Below are positions 26,216-34,709 of a DNA stretch of 43,075 nucleotides, in pieces. How positions within the stretch are numbered: the stretch's first letter is position 1; each line of letters opens with the position of its first letter. The notes beneath the pieces were generated by a model. That model did no database searches. It was not told the origin of the DNA and worked only from the letters and a program-made list of their open reading frames with translations. This DNA comes from Cytobacillus firmus (lineage in GTDB: Bacteria > Bacillota > Bacilli > Bacillales > Cytobacillaceae), in the NCBI RefSeq assembly GCF_023715565.1, contig NZ_JAMBOJ010000041.1, forward strand, positions 1 through 43,075, written 5' to 3'. A program made the position numbers and the translations under genes.

Positions 26216-27337
26216 GAGTTTATAATTAAGAATGAATATTTTTATAAAGCAATTGGGGAAGTAAACAGTGTAGTATCAGCTAATACTCCTTTTCCTATTC
26301 TAACCGGGATAAAGCTGACTGCATGTGATGATCATATAATACTCACGGGAAGCAGCTCTGATATTATAATTGAAAAGTTTATTCATGCATCTGATGAAGG
26401 TGCCAGACTTGAAATCGCAGAGACTGGAAGTGTTGTAGTGACATCCAGATACCTGACAGAACTCATTAAAAAGCTGCCTGGTGACATACATATCAAAGTG
26501 GATGAAAAGAATAGCATGATAGTACAGTCAGACGAAATCCTTACTTCCTTAAACGGGTTTCCTGCTGAAGAGTATCCAGCACTTCCAGAAATTGAAGATT
26601 CTCATGGAATTGAATTTTCTTCTGTAAAACTAATAGAAATGATAAAGAAGACCGTGTTTGCTGTTTCAAAGAATGATACGAAGCCGGCTCTCACTGGTGT
26701 GCATATGAATTTTAACGGAAACAGCTTTTCTTGTGCTGCAACTGACTCACATCAATTAGCTTTTCTGGAAACTAAGATCCATTATCCATCTAACGGCTCT
26801 TTCATTGTTCCGGGCTCCAGCCTTAAGGAACTTTCAAAGCTATTGGCTCATCAGGAGGAAAGTAAAGTGCAAATCTTTTCAACAGAGAGTTATTTAGTTT
26901 TCAAAACAAAATCAACCATGCTTTGTTCGCGGCTTATCAGTGAAAATTATCCGGATATATCCGGACTCATCCCGAAGGAAGCGAAAACAGTCATAAAAAT
27001 GGATGCAAAGAAACTATTGCAGGGTATTGACCGCGCCTGCCTGTTTGCACATGAGTGGAAAAACAATAATGTCCTTTTGGAGATAAAAGAAGGCGCATTG
27101 AAGATATCTTCTGTTTCCTCTGCCATCGGAAAAATTGAAGAAACCCAGCCTCTTTTAGAAATCAATGGCGAGCGGGAACTATCCATTTCACTCGATGGGA
27201 ACTTTTTAATGGATGCCCTAAAAGCTTTAAAGGAAGAGCAGGTTCTTTTAAGCTTCAGCGGTTCCATGAGACCAGTCATAATCAAGTCTGTCAGCAGCGA
27301 GTCTTATATTCAGCTTGTATCACCTGTCCGCTCATAG
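26213..27337 (+). CDS. DnaN-like DNA polymerase III beta clamp (second copy type)
   Basis: The 374-residue protein has the three beta-clamp domains in order (about 1-120, 125-245, 250-374). It starts MEFIIKNEYFYKAIGEVNSV, contains TGSSSDIIIE and PALTGVHMNFNGNSFSCAATDS, and ends IKSVSSESYIQLVSPVRS, matching the usual VxP-like C-terminal end of sliding clamps. It is not in the dnaA-dnaN-recF context, so it is probably an additional clamp like those of some Bacillus species. Whether it replaces or modifies the main clamp is unknown. It is a single gene with its own terminator. Confidence 0.87.
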   Translation: MEFIIKNEYFYKAIGEVNSVVSANTPFPILTGIKLTACDDHIILTGSSSDIIIEKFIHASDEGARLEIAETGSVVVTSRYLTELIKKLPGDIHIKVDEKNSMIVQSDEILTSLNGFPAEEYPALPEIEDSHGIEFSSVKLIEMIKKTVFAVSKNDTKPALTGVHMNFNGNSFSCAATDSHQLAFLETKIHYPSNGSFIVPGSSLKELSKLLAHQEESKVQIFSTESYLVFKTKSTMLCSRLISENYPDISGLIPKEAKTVIKMDAKKLLQGIDRACLFAHEWKNNNVLLEIKEGALKISSVSSAIGKIEETQPLLEINGERELSISLDGNFLMDALKALKEEQVLLSFSGSMRPVIIKSVSSESYIQLVSPVRS

Positions 27338-27353
27338 TTGAATTTTGTTCTTT

Positions 27354-27399
27354 AAGCACCCTCCATCAGCAAAATCAGCTGGGCGGAGGGTGCTTTTTT
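27354..27399 (+). terminator. Beta-clamp gene terminator
   Basis: AAGCACCCTCC pairs perfectly with GGAGGGTGCTT, followed by a T run. Confidence 0.92.
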
Positions 27400-27463
27400 A
27401 TGTCTTACAATTACAAGTCTATATTTCCATTTCCCCCCATTATAAAATAGTAATGGTGAAAAC

Positions 27464-27524
27464 TTAAGAAACACAAATTCAATCTTAAGAAATTCTTAAG
27501 ATTTCTATTACATTAATGTTAAGA
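27464..27524 (+). promoter_or_regulatory. TTAAGA box cluster upstream of the response regulator gene
   Basis: TTAAGA occurs at 27464, 27485, 27496 and 27519. The middle pair has the N5 spacing (11-bp period) typical of direct repeats bound by OmpR-family dimers, and the first box is 21 bp (two turns) away. A weak TAATAT -10-like element follows at 27534. This suggests the operon activates itself through its regulator (inference). Confidence 0.5.
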
Positions 27525-27577
27525 TTTTACGTTTAATATAAAAATAAGAAAACGAGCACCTTGAAAGCAGGGGAATT

Positions 27578-28270
27578 ATGGATAACTATAATGTACTTGT
27601 CGTAGATGACGAAAAAGAGATCAGGGACGCCATTGAAATTTATCTCAAAAATGAAGGCATCACCGTTTTAAAAGCAAAGGATGGAATTGAAGCTCTGGAG
27701 ATTTTGAATGAGCAACAAGTGCATCTGATTATTTTAGATGTCATGATGCCTAGGCTGGATGGCATTTCGGCTACATATAAAATTCGAGAGAAGAAGAACA
27801 TCCCGATAATAATTCTGAGTGCCAAAACAGAGGATACCGATAAAATCCTCGGGCTGCAGGTTGGGGCTGATGATTATGTGACCAAGCCCTTCAATCCGAT
27901 GGAACTGGTTGCCCGCGTGAAATCGCAGCTGAGAAGGTATGTGACATTCGGAACATTTGAAGGAGTTAAAAAGGTTATTGATCTGAACGGCCTTATGCTC
28001 GATAAGGAAGCAAAAGCAGTGACTGTTAATGGAGAGCCGGTGAAATTGACGCCAATCGAGTATAAAATAGTGGAGCTTTTGATGACAAATGCCGGACGCG
28101 TTTTTTCCATAGATGAAATTTATGAACGGGTATGGAACGAACCAGGCTATAACGCTGAAAATACGGTGGCAGTGCATATTCGGAAAATCCGTGAAAAGAT
28201 TGAAATCAATCCGAAAAATCCGAGATATTTAAAGGTGGTATGGGGAATTGGATACAAGATTGAAAAATAG
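27578..28270 (+). CDS. OmpR-family response regulator
   Basis: The 230-residue regulator has an N-terminal receiver (acidic pocket D10-D11, phosphoacceptor D54 in LIILDVMMPRLDG, conserved S in IILSAK and K in VTKPF) and a C-terminal winged helix (about 130-229, TPIEYKIVELLM and NTVAVHIRKIREKIE). It resembles VanR/ResD types. GGGG precedes ATG 27578. Its stop overlaps the TTG start of the kinase gene by 23 nt, so the two are coupled. The TTAAGA boxes upstream are likely its own sites. Confidence 0.93.
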   Translation: MDNYNVLVVDDEKEIRDAIEIYLKNEGITVLKAKDGIEALEILNEQQVHLIILDVMMPRLDGISATYKIREKKNIPIIILSAKTEDTDKILGLQVGADDYVTKPFNPMELVARVKSQLRRYVTFGTFEGVKKVIDLNGLMLDKEAKAVTVNGEPVKLTPIEYKIVELLMTNAGRVFSIDEIYERVWNEPGYNAENTVAVHIRKIREKIEINPKNPRYLKVVWGIGYKIEK

Positions 28271-30467
28271 ATTCATCATTGTGATGATAATGGTATTATT
28301 TGCTTTCGGAGCAAGCGGTGTTTTGGCAGTTCTGATTAATGCTAGGGAATATGTAAACCCGGATTACTTCCACACCGGACAATTCAGAGGTGAAATTGAT
28401 CAATATGCCGGCTATCTGGAATTGTATGAACTGAATAACGTGACTATTGAAAAAGCGAAAGAAGCGATTGAGGTGACGGAAGAGGAAATTAATGAGCATC
28501 GCTATCGTTATGGATCACTTCTTGAACAAATTGATAATATTAAGATCCAATATGAGCCCAGGATTGAAGAGGCAAAAGCGGTGAACAGCAATGAGATTGC
28601 CCAATCATTAAAAGATCAAATGTATAAAAAAATTGAAGATGTCACAAAAAACTTTGAAAGTGACGAACATGTACGCACCAAAGTGATTAAAGAAAAAGAA
28701 GAGAAATTAAAAGCATTTTATAAAGAGAAAGAGCAGCTCCGGAATCAGTACGATTACTATAAAGATTCATTTACCTATTATTTCAAGGACACTGCGACTG
28801 GTGAGGTATACACCAATTTAACCCTGGCCAAGAATGAATCTCCGGAAGAGGTAATGGAAAAAGAAATGCTCTTTCATACCGACTATACGATGGATAAAGA
28901 TTATTTCCTGAATTTTATTATAGGGGGATATGGCGAGTTCCATCAGGCACTGGTTGAATCTCAATCAGGTTACTTTAAGGGACAAATAGGCCTGGCTAAA
29001 AATCTTCCTGATTCAAATATGTTCATTGACCAGAATAATCATTTTAAGCAAAAACAGACTATATTAATAATTTATGGCGGCTCAGCGATTTTAGCTGTTA
29101 TCGCTGCATTGATTGCTTCCAGAAAGTCAAGGGCCCTGTCAGCTGAGATCAAAAGATGGCAGCCATTATATAATAAGATGCCTATTGATTTACGGATCAC
29201 CTTTTTAGGGATAACAGCAATAGGAAGCATATTGGCGCTTTTTCTGCTGAACGATTTTCTTATAGACACCTACAACTTCCTTTCGCGTGTGGTTGAGTTA
29301 ACCATTGTTCTCCTTGGAGCGTCGGTTCTTTGCGGCCTGACAATTGTTCAGCTTAAATATATTGCAGGTGAATTCAAGGACTTGGAAAGTGCAAAGTCAG
29401 TTTTGAAAAAAAGTCTGGTTTATAGAACAGGAGCCAGTTTGAAAACCAGCCTTCAGGAAGCCTTCCTAAACCGGAGTATAGGAACGCAGCTGTTTGTTGT
29501 ACTTGCAATAATCTTTGGAATGGGAATGGGTACAATTGTTATGCTCTATCACCCGGTGCTCGCCCTATTATATGTATTGATCTTTGCTTTTGCAGGAGTT
29601 CCATTTGTAATGCTATTAATCAGACGAGTGGGCTATTTTAACCGGATTGTTGAGACCGCAGATGATTTGGCATCAGGCCACATGGGACAGGACTTGCCGG
29701 TTAAAGGAAAAGGAGTTCTTGCTTCACTCGCGGGAAACATTAATATTTTGAAGCAGGGCGTAAAAACATCCCTTAGCGAGCAGGCAAAAAGCGAAAGGCT
29801 GAAAACGGAGCTGATTACAAACGTCAGTCATGATTTAAGGACACCTTTGACTTCCATTATTACGTACACCGAGTTGCTGAAGTCAAGCGAGCTATCAGAG
29901 GACGACCGTTCAGCCTATCTTGAAATCATTGACCGTAAATCTAAACGGTTAAAAGTTTTAATTGATGATTTATTCGAGGTCTCAAAGATGGCAACCGGCA
30001 ATATTGAGCTACGAAAGGAAAAAGTGGACCTGGTTCAGCTGCTGCAGCAGGCTCTTGCAGAACATGATAATGCCATCAGGGAGTCGAATCTGCAGTTTCG
30101 CGTCATCAAGCCTGATCTTCCGGCTATCGCGAATGTGGATGGCCAAAAGCTCTGGCGTGTGTTTGATAATTTAATAGGCAATGTTCTTAAATATTCATTG
30201 GAACATTCACGGGTGTATATTGCCCTTGCGAAAGTCAATGGCCAGGCAGTTATTACGTTTAAAAATGTTTCTAAATATGAGCTGGATGACCAGAGTGAAG
30301 AATTGTATGAGCGATTTAAGCGGGGAGATAAATCAAGGCATACAGATGGTTCAGGCCTGGGGCTCGCCATTGCCAAGTCGATTATTGACCTTCATGAAGG
30401 GAATCTCGATATAGATACAGATGGTGATTTGTTCAAGGTGAGCATTTCATTGAAATTAGAGGAGTAA
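28248..30467 (+). CDS. Multi-pass sensor histidine kinase
   Basis: A 739-residue kinase. An N-terminal membrane segment (about 8-28) is followed by a long outside region (about 30-268) with an E/K-rich coiled coil (55-170), then several segments between 271 and 455. HisKA has the phosphorylated H528 (NVSHDLRTPLTSI), and the HATPase has its N box (FDNLIGNVLKYS) and G boxes (DGSGLGLAIAKSI). It starts at TTG 28248 with GGTGG upstream, overlapping the regulator gene. The large coiled-coil sensor with extra membrane segments is unlike a plain two-segment kinase; the signal is unknown but probably at the envelope. Confidence 0.92.
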   Translation: MDTRLKNRFIIVMIMVLFAFGASGVLAVLINAREYVNPDYFHTGQFRGEIDQYAGYLELYELNNVTIEKAKEAIEVTEEEINEHRYRYGSLLEQIDNIKIQYEPRIEEAKAVNSNEIAQSLKDQMYKKIEDVTKNFESDEHVRTKVIKEKEEKLKAFYKEKEQLRNQYDYYKDSFTYYFKDTATGEVYTNLTLAKNESPEEVMEKEMLFHTDYTMDKDYFLNFIIGGYGEFHQALVESQSGYFKGQIGLAKNLPDSNMFIDQNNHFKQKQTILIIYGGSAILAVIAALIASRKSRALSAEIKRWQPLYNKMPIDLRITFLGITAIGSILALFLLNDFLIDTYNFLSRVVELTIVLLGASVLCGLTIVQLKYIAGEFKDLESAKSVLKKSLVYRTGASLKTSLQEAFLNRSIGTQLFVVLAIIFGMGMGTIVMLYHPVLALLYVLIFAFAGVPFVMLLIRRVGYFNRIVETADDLASGHMGQDLPVKGKGVLASLAGNINILKQGVKTSLSEQAKSERLKTELITNVSHDLRTPLTSIITYTELLKSSELSEDDRSAYLEIIDRKSKRLKVLIDDLFEVSKMATGNIELRKEKVDLVQLLQQALAEHDNAIRESNLQFRVIKPDLPAIANVDGQKLWRVFDNLIGNVLKYSLEHSRVYIALAKVNGQAVITFKNVSKYELDDQSEELYERFKRGDKSRHTDGSGLGLAIAKSIIDLHEGNLDIDTDGDLFKVSISLKLEE

Positions 30468-30482
30468 GGGAAGAGGGGAATT

Positions 30483-30983
30483 ATGGATATTGCAGAGCTG
30501 TATTCCTGCCATTATAAACGGCTTTATTATATATGCTTTTCGATGACAAGAGACGCATATCTTGCAGAAGATATTGTTCAGGAAACGTTTATTAAAGCTA
30601 TGAAGAAGGCGGAAACAATTATTGATGAAGAAAAAGCAGGGGCATGGCTGTCGGTCATTGCCAGAAGAACCGCACTGGATATGATTCGGAGGGATAAGCG
30701 AAAGGCTGCAGTGCCGGTGGAGCAGGACACTCTTGAAAGCTTCTGCCTCATTACAAAGCAAGATGTCGAACAAGAAGTGGAAACAGCTTTTGCAGCAGAG
30801 GAAATCAAGTCGGCCATCACGCAGCTGGGATCGAACTACAGGGAGGTTTTATTACTGAAAGTGGATGAAGGATTAAAAGAGCAGGAAATTGCTGCAATTC
30901 TTAATTTAAAGCCTTCAACAGTGAAAACCAGGATTTTTAGGGCAAGAAAGCAGATGAGAGCCTTAGCTGGAATAGGAGCTTAA
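30483..30983 (+). CDS. ECF-type RNA polymerase sigma factor
   Basis: The 166-residue protein has sigma region 2 (about 8-75: AEDIVQETFIKAMKKAE, then WLSVIARRTALDMIRR) and region 4 (about 110-160: YREVLLLKVDEGLKEQEIA, then LKPSTVKTRIFRARKQM), the ECF layout. It lies 15 nt after the kinase gene and ends in a terminator. No anti-sigma gene follows, which is unusual for ECF factors; control may come through the two-component pair upstream. GAGGGG precedes ATG 30483. Confidence 0.92.
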   Translation: MDIAELYSCHYKRLYYICFSMTRDAYLAEDIVQETFIKAMKKAETIIDEEKAGAWLSVIARRTALDMIRRDKRKAAVPVEQDTLESFCLITKQDVEQEVETAFAAEEIKSAITQLGSNYREVLLLKVDEGLKEQEIAAILNLKPSTVKTRIFRARKQMRALAGIGA

Positions 30984-30986
30984 TTG

Positions 30987-31031
30987 AAAGAGAGTTGACC
31001 AATGGTTTAATGGTCTGCTCTCTCTTTTTTT
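30987..31031 (+). terminator. Terminator of the signalling operon
   Basis: Two stacked stems, AGAGAG/CTCTCT outside and GACCA/TGGTC inside, followed by six or more T. Confidence 0.88.
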
Positions 31032-31242
31032 ATGTCAGGATTTGTGAAGAATATATCTGAATTTCATGTCGGAAAGCATGCGTTCTTTTTTCTTTTATAA
31101 GCAAACTGTGTCATTTTTTCGATTCTTTTCGAAATCATTATCAGTAAAGGTGGATTTTATTAATTAAATCTCCTGGAAATGGTGGTAATTAATCTTCTAT
31201 AATTGTTCAGCTTTTTTCTTTTTGCGCTGGCATTTGACCAAA

Positions 31243-31362
31243 TTAGAGCTTCTTGTTGTTGCCGGAAGCCCGCATTCTTTCTTTATTCCGTTCCATTCTG
31301 TTGTCGAATAATTTCCTGGCCTCACGTTTTAGCATACTTTTGGTTCTTCTTAGTATTTTCAT
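31243..31362 (-). CDS. Possible small basic protein, 39 residues
   Basis: Starts MKILRRTKSMLKREARKLF and ends GNNKKL; about a third of the residues are K or R. GGTGA lies 5 nt before the ATG at 31362. The 436-nt gap between the signalling operon and the DUF3231 gene otherwise holds no gene, and the rest (31032-31242, 31363-31431) shows only AT-rich sequence. No family is recognised and the call rests on the start signal and composition alone. Confidence 0.4.
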   Translation of the reverse strand: MKILRRTKSMLKREARKLFDNRMERNKERMRASGNNKKL

Positions 31363-31431
31363 ATTCATCACCAATATAGAAATACGCTGTGAAAATATTT
31401 CTGTGCCAGTACTGTATCGGTAAAAATGTAA

Positions 31432-31460
31432 AAAAGACTCCTGCTCCGCAGAAGTCTTTT
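31432..31460. terminator. Bidirectional terminator
   Basis: AAAAGACT/AGTCTTTT with inner CTGC/GCAG and a TCC loop. It serves the minus-strand DUF3231 gene ending at 31468. Confidence 0.9.
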
Positions 31461-31467
31461 AGAGTAA

Positions 31468-32019
31468 TTATTTTCTTTCAGGATTGCCAGGCGGCATATA
31501 GCTTGGCGGGATTCTCAGCCAGCCTCTTTCTTTCATTAAATTTTTAAGGGGGGAGGCGAATTCCATTAAATGCACTTGTATGGAAAAAAACATCATTCCC
31601 ACATCCGTTCTGACTGTTTTTGCCATAGCCTGTGCACAAAAGGTTATGCTTGCTGCGACTTTAACAGATATTAAATTGGCGATTTCATCATCCGTTAACC
31701 TTACGCCCTCAGGAACAGAATCAGGGTTGGAAAGTGGTTTTTCTGCATTAGTTAATGGCAGAGGCACCCCTTCTTTTAGCAGAAAGTTTTCAATCTTTTT
31801 TGTGTCTGCCTGGCTTCCTTCAATGGCAGAACGGATGGTATGCAATAGCGCTGTATCTGTCGTCATATTTAATGCAATATAATAGAGAGAGTGGGCTTCA
31901 TGGAAAGCAGTATATAGAGTCCAAAGATCCATAACCTCCCCGACATGCAAAGGCGGCTTGGGATCGTCATCAGTGAAATTTTTAAGGGTTTCTTTAATTG
32001 CTTCAAAGGGGTTTCGCAT
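31468..32019 (-). CDS. DUF3231 protein, single domain
   Basis: A 183-residue helical protein with one DUF3231 domain (about 25-175): LWTLYTAFHEAHSLYYIALN, the ENFLLKEGVPLP turn shared with the 21119 protein (EGFLSRENQPIPV there), and a terminal ERGWLRIPPSYMPPG that matches DNGWFEKPPMA in that protein. It starts at 32019 after AGGAGTGA. It is a distant paralogue of the two-domain gene. The role is unknown; relatives are often spore-linked. Confidence 0.88.
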   Translation of the reverse strand: MRNPFEAIKETLKNFTDDDPKPPLHVGEVMDLWTLYTAFHEAHSLYYIALNMTTDTALLHTIRSAIEGSQADTKKIENFLLKEGVPLPLTNAEKPLSNPDSVPEGVRLTDDEIANLISVKVAASITFCAQAMAKTVRTDVGMMFFSIQVHLMEFASPLKNLMKERGWLRIPPSYMPPGNPERK

Positions 32020-32099
32020 TGTCTCACTCCTGATAATATGCTTTTTATTAGTTTTACCTTATTTTCATTTTAATTCGATATTGTAAAAGAGACTGATTT

Positions 32100-32690
32100 T
32101 TGAAACTATTTTTGGGATTATTCGTAATATATTTTAGCGTTTCTTACTCGGAAAAGGAGAATCTCAAATTGAGAAATAGAGTGCTTAAAAGACTTACATA
32201 TCTTATTACTGGAGAATCATTTAGTCTTATTTTGTTTGTACTCATCAGTTTCCTGGTGAACGATACTTATCCGGATCTCCATTTATATTCACTGCTTTCT
32301 TTCTGGTCTTCATTTCTGCTGCTGGAATTCATATTGATTCAGGGCTCTATTTATTGGTTTGTAAAATGGAAGCGATTAAAAAGAGAGAATACGTCAGAAG
32401 CCCCGATCAAGCTAGTACGGAGGCTTTGGGTTATGAAGAAATGGAATCTGAGCACGATCGCAGTGATTCCAGGTGCATTCTTGGCAGACTTCATAATATG
32501 GCATCCGACAGTTCCTCCTGGGCTGGCGATTGCCGGCTTTATCTATGTCTTTGCCATTCTCGAATATATCAACTATTTTCATATTCAGCTATCCTATGAC
32601 AATCGCTCTGATATTAACAGCCTTAAACAGACTAAGCGCTTTAAACAGGCTTGTTTGAGCAAGGAATTTAAGAGGATGGGGAATGCATGA
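32100..32690 (+). CDS. Hypothetical membrane protein, 196 residues
   Basis: Four or five hydrophobic segments are seen (LFLGLFVIYFSV, SLILFVLISFLV, LLSFWSSFLLLEFILIQGSI, IAVIPGAFLADFIIW, AIAGFIYVFAILEY). The start is a TTG at 32100 with an in-frame stop two codons upstream and only a weak AAGAGA upstream, so the N-terminus is uncertain. The C-terminus is basic. No family is recognised; it stands alone. Confidence 0.6.
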   Translation: MKLFLGLFVIYFSVSYSEKENLKLRNRVLKRLTYLITGESFSLILFVLISFLVNDTYPDLHLYSLLSFWSSFLLLEFILIQGSIYWFVKWKRLKRENTSEAPIKLVRRLWVMKKWNLSTIAVIPGAFLADFIIWHPTVPPGLAIAGFIYVFAILEYINYFHIQLSYDNRSDINSLKQTKRFKQACLSKEFKRMGNA

Positions 32691-32731
32691 TAGATACCTC
32701 CTTTTCAAAAAAATTTAACCAAGTTGCGTCA

Positions 32732-32745
32732 TATCGCATGCGATA
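32732..32745. promoter_or_regulatory. Perfect 14-bp palindrome
   Basis: TATCGCATGCGATA sits in non-coding DNA after the membrane protein gene with no gene start nearby to explain it. It may be a protein-binding site; no evidence beyond symmetry. Confidence 0.3.
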
Positions 32746-32804
32746 CAGCAAAATTTCCATATACATCCTCATTCCGTGGTTTACCATCTTCCAATAAATT
32801 AATC

Positions 32805-32990
32805 GATAGTAATAATGCCTAGACGATTGAGAGAATGAGAAAAATGGTAGTTAATCAAGTGGAATAACACCCAAAACGGCGAGAGCAGGAGGAGAATGGT
32901 AGTCAGGTGGAATAATGCCCAAAACGGCAAGAGCAGGGTAGTTAATCAAGAAATAATGCCTAAAACCAAGAGAAAAGAAGGAAATGGAGG
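32805..32990 (+). repeat. Imperfect tandem repeat, about four units
   Basis: Units begin near 32805, 32847, 32899 and 32938 with the pattern GTAGTTAATCAAGTGGAATA, then ATGCCCAAAACGGCAAGAGC. Period is about 39-52 bp. The second and third units are closest; the first and fourth are worn. It fills most of the 414-nt gap before amj. A minus-strand frame through it repeats the peptide PALAVLGxIPxD, but it has no start signal and is taken as non-coding. Confidence 0.8.
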
Positions 32991-33104
32991 GTAAGTCAAG
33001 AAGAAATTTTTTGCGACTTGTCCTTTTTGTAAAATGGTTCAATTCATCCGGATTAGCATCCTGTAACTTCCCAGACACATGACAGGATGGTATAATCAGG
33101 AAAA

Positions 33105-33938
33105 ATGAAAGAAGTGTTCATATTGGATCTAATTACAGGAAAGATCCTGTTTACTTCCTTATTCATCATCCTTATACATAGTATTGAAACTTTAGCCTAT
33201 GCTGTCCGGCTATCGGGTGCCAGGGTCAAGCTGATTGCATCAGGGCTTTCTTTGTTCAGTACCATTGTCATTGTTTCTCGAATGGCGAACATGGGTCAGC
33301 AGCCGCTCATTGGGAGTATAATTGATACGGCTCCAGAACAAAATTTTCTCGGTTTCGTTGAAAGTCAATTCAGGGTATTAATTGGGGCATCCACAATAGG
33401 GACCATCATTGGTATTTTGCTGCTGCCGACATTCATAGCGATTTTTTCAAGAGCTATTATCCGTCTTGCTGATACAGGAGGGTCAGTCCCTTCGCTGCTA
33501 AAGATCGGCTTAAGCTGGAGGTCGGTAAAGAAAGTGATCAAACATTTAAGGTTTCCGAGATTGTCCTATCTAAATGGAATTAAACTCAGTGAAATACCGA
33601 AACGGCTATTTTTATTTAATATGTTTGTCACCGCCATCTATACAATTGGAGTGCTCTCAGCGATATATGCTTCCTTGCTTACCGACGAAAGCTCCAGAAC
33701 AGCGATGATGTCATCTGGCCTCATTAACGGCGTAGCAACAATCCTTCTATCCATATTTGTCGACCCGAAAATCTCTGTCATGTCTGATAATGTAGTGCGA
33801 GGGAAAGCCAAGTATACGAACCTGAAAGGAATTTCAATTATGATGGTTACTTCCAGATTGGTAGGCACCGTCCTGGCTCAGATCATGTTTATACCCGGGG
33901 CCTATTATATTGCCTGGGCTTCAAAGTTTTTTGTATAG
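33105..33938 (+). CDS. amj: Lipid II flippase Amj
   Basis: Amj (YdaH) flips lipid II across the membrane as an alternative to MurJ. The 277-residue protein has about six membrane segments and the family's conserved stretches: LIHSIETLAYAVRLSGARVK, VSRMANMGQQPLIGSIID, and a C-terminal FVDPKISVMSDNVVRGK with VTSRLVGTVLAQ. Family length is about 260-270. The start at 33105 has a modest AGGAAAA; an in-frame TTG a few codons later is possible. A single gene with its own terminator. In B. subtilis amj is induced by sigma-M under envelope stress; no such promoter was recognised here. Confidence 0.9.
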   Translation: MKEVFILDLITGKILFTSLFIILIHSIETLAYAVRLSGARVKLIASGLSLFSTIVIVSRMANMGQQPLIGSIIDTAPEQNFLGFVESQFRVLIGASTIGTIIGILLLPTFIAIFSRAIIRLADTGGSVPSLLKIGLSWRSVKKVIKHLRFPRLSYLNGIKLSEIPKRLFLFNMFVTAIYTIGVLSAIYASLLTDESSRTAMMSSGLINGVATILLSIFVDPKISVMSDNVVRGKAKYTNLKGISIMMVTSRLVGTVLAQIMFIPGAYYIAWASKFFV

Positions 33939-33941
33939 AAA

Positions 33942-33967
33942 AACGGCACTGGTCATTCAGTGCCGTT
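33942..33967. terminator. Bidirectional terminator between amj and the DedA gene
   Basis: AACGGCACTG pairs perfectly with CAGTGCCGTT around a 6-nt loop; T runs follow on both strands. Confidence 0.9.
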
Positions 33968-33971
33968 CATT

Positions 33972-34574
33972 TTAGATACTTTCGCTCTTACGCTTGCTGA
34001 TGAATTTGTACGTAAAGAAAATAATGATTCCTGCAAGGATAATCAGGACTAGAGGAAGAGCATAGCTATTGAAGATTTCCTCTGCTTCTTTATAATGAGG
34101 GCCAAGTTTATACCCAAGATAAACATAGAAAGCGGTAATCGGAAGCATAGCCAGGAATGTATAAATCGAGAACTTCCACACATTCATTTTGGTCATTCCG
34201 CATGGAATCGAGATCGCTGTACGGACAACCGGCATAAAGCGGGCAAAGAAAGCGACGCCTGAACCGTACTTTTCAAAGAACTTGTCCGACGCATCAATCT
34301 GCTTTTGCGAAACTAAGAAGTATTTTCCGTATTTTAAAACCATGGGGCGGCCGCCATATCGGCCCAGCGCATATAAGGTCAGCGGTCCGATCGTTCCTCC
34401 CACAGTGCCTGCTAATACAACCAGATAATAATTAAAGTCACCCTCGAAAACCCAAAAGCCGGCCAATGGAAGAACCACTTCTGCAGGGACAAATTCAAAA
34501 CATAGGGCCAGCAATATTCCAAAGTAAGAGAACTGTTTTAGAAATTCAATTAAGCTGATAACAATTTCTGACAT
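33972..34574 (-). CDS. DedA/SNARE-associated family membrane protein
   Basis: A 200-residue DedA protein with about five hydrophobic segments. The hallmark FFARFMPVVRTAISIPCGM (F/G-R-x-x-P-x-x-R) is present near residue 112, along with the N-terminal FEFVPAEVVLPLAGF carrying the acidic residues needed in this family. Members translocate or recycle undecaprenyl phosphate or phospholipids. The start MSEIVISLIEF at 34574 follows CAGGATG; an upstream in-frame ATG adds 27 unlikely residues. Confidence 0.92.
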   Translation of the reverse strand: MSEIVISLIEFLKQFSYFGILLALCFEFVPAEVVLPLAGFWVFEGDFNYYLVVLAGTVGGTIGPLTLYALGRYGGRPMVLKYGKYFLVSQKQIDASDKFFEKYGSGVAFFARFMPVVRTAISIPCGMTKMNVWKFSIYTFLAMLPITAFYVYLGYKLGPHYKEAEEIFNSYALPLVLIILAGIIIFFTYKFISKRKSESI

Positions 34575-34670
34575 AGACACACATCCTGTAAATTTATAAA
34601 AAGGTAATACTTGAAGTACATAAGTCAGTCTAACGGGTAATAAGAAAACAATCAAGTATTATATAGACAC

Positions 34671-34708
34671 AAAAATGGCGGCTTCCTTAATCGGAGCCGC
34701 CGTTTTTT
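34671..34708 (-). terminator. CNNM gene terminator
   Basis: GGCGGCT/AGCCGCC stem with a run of five T on the minus strand side and six on the plus side; it ends the gene that stops at 34710. Confidence 0.85.
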
Positions 34709-34709
34709 C

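Noticed and set aside
32851..33078. Minus-strand protein with PALAVLGxIPxD repeats
   Set aside because: Produced by the tandem DNA repeat; no start signal or domain.
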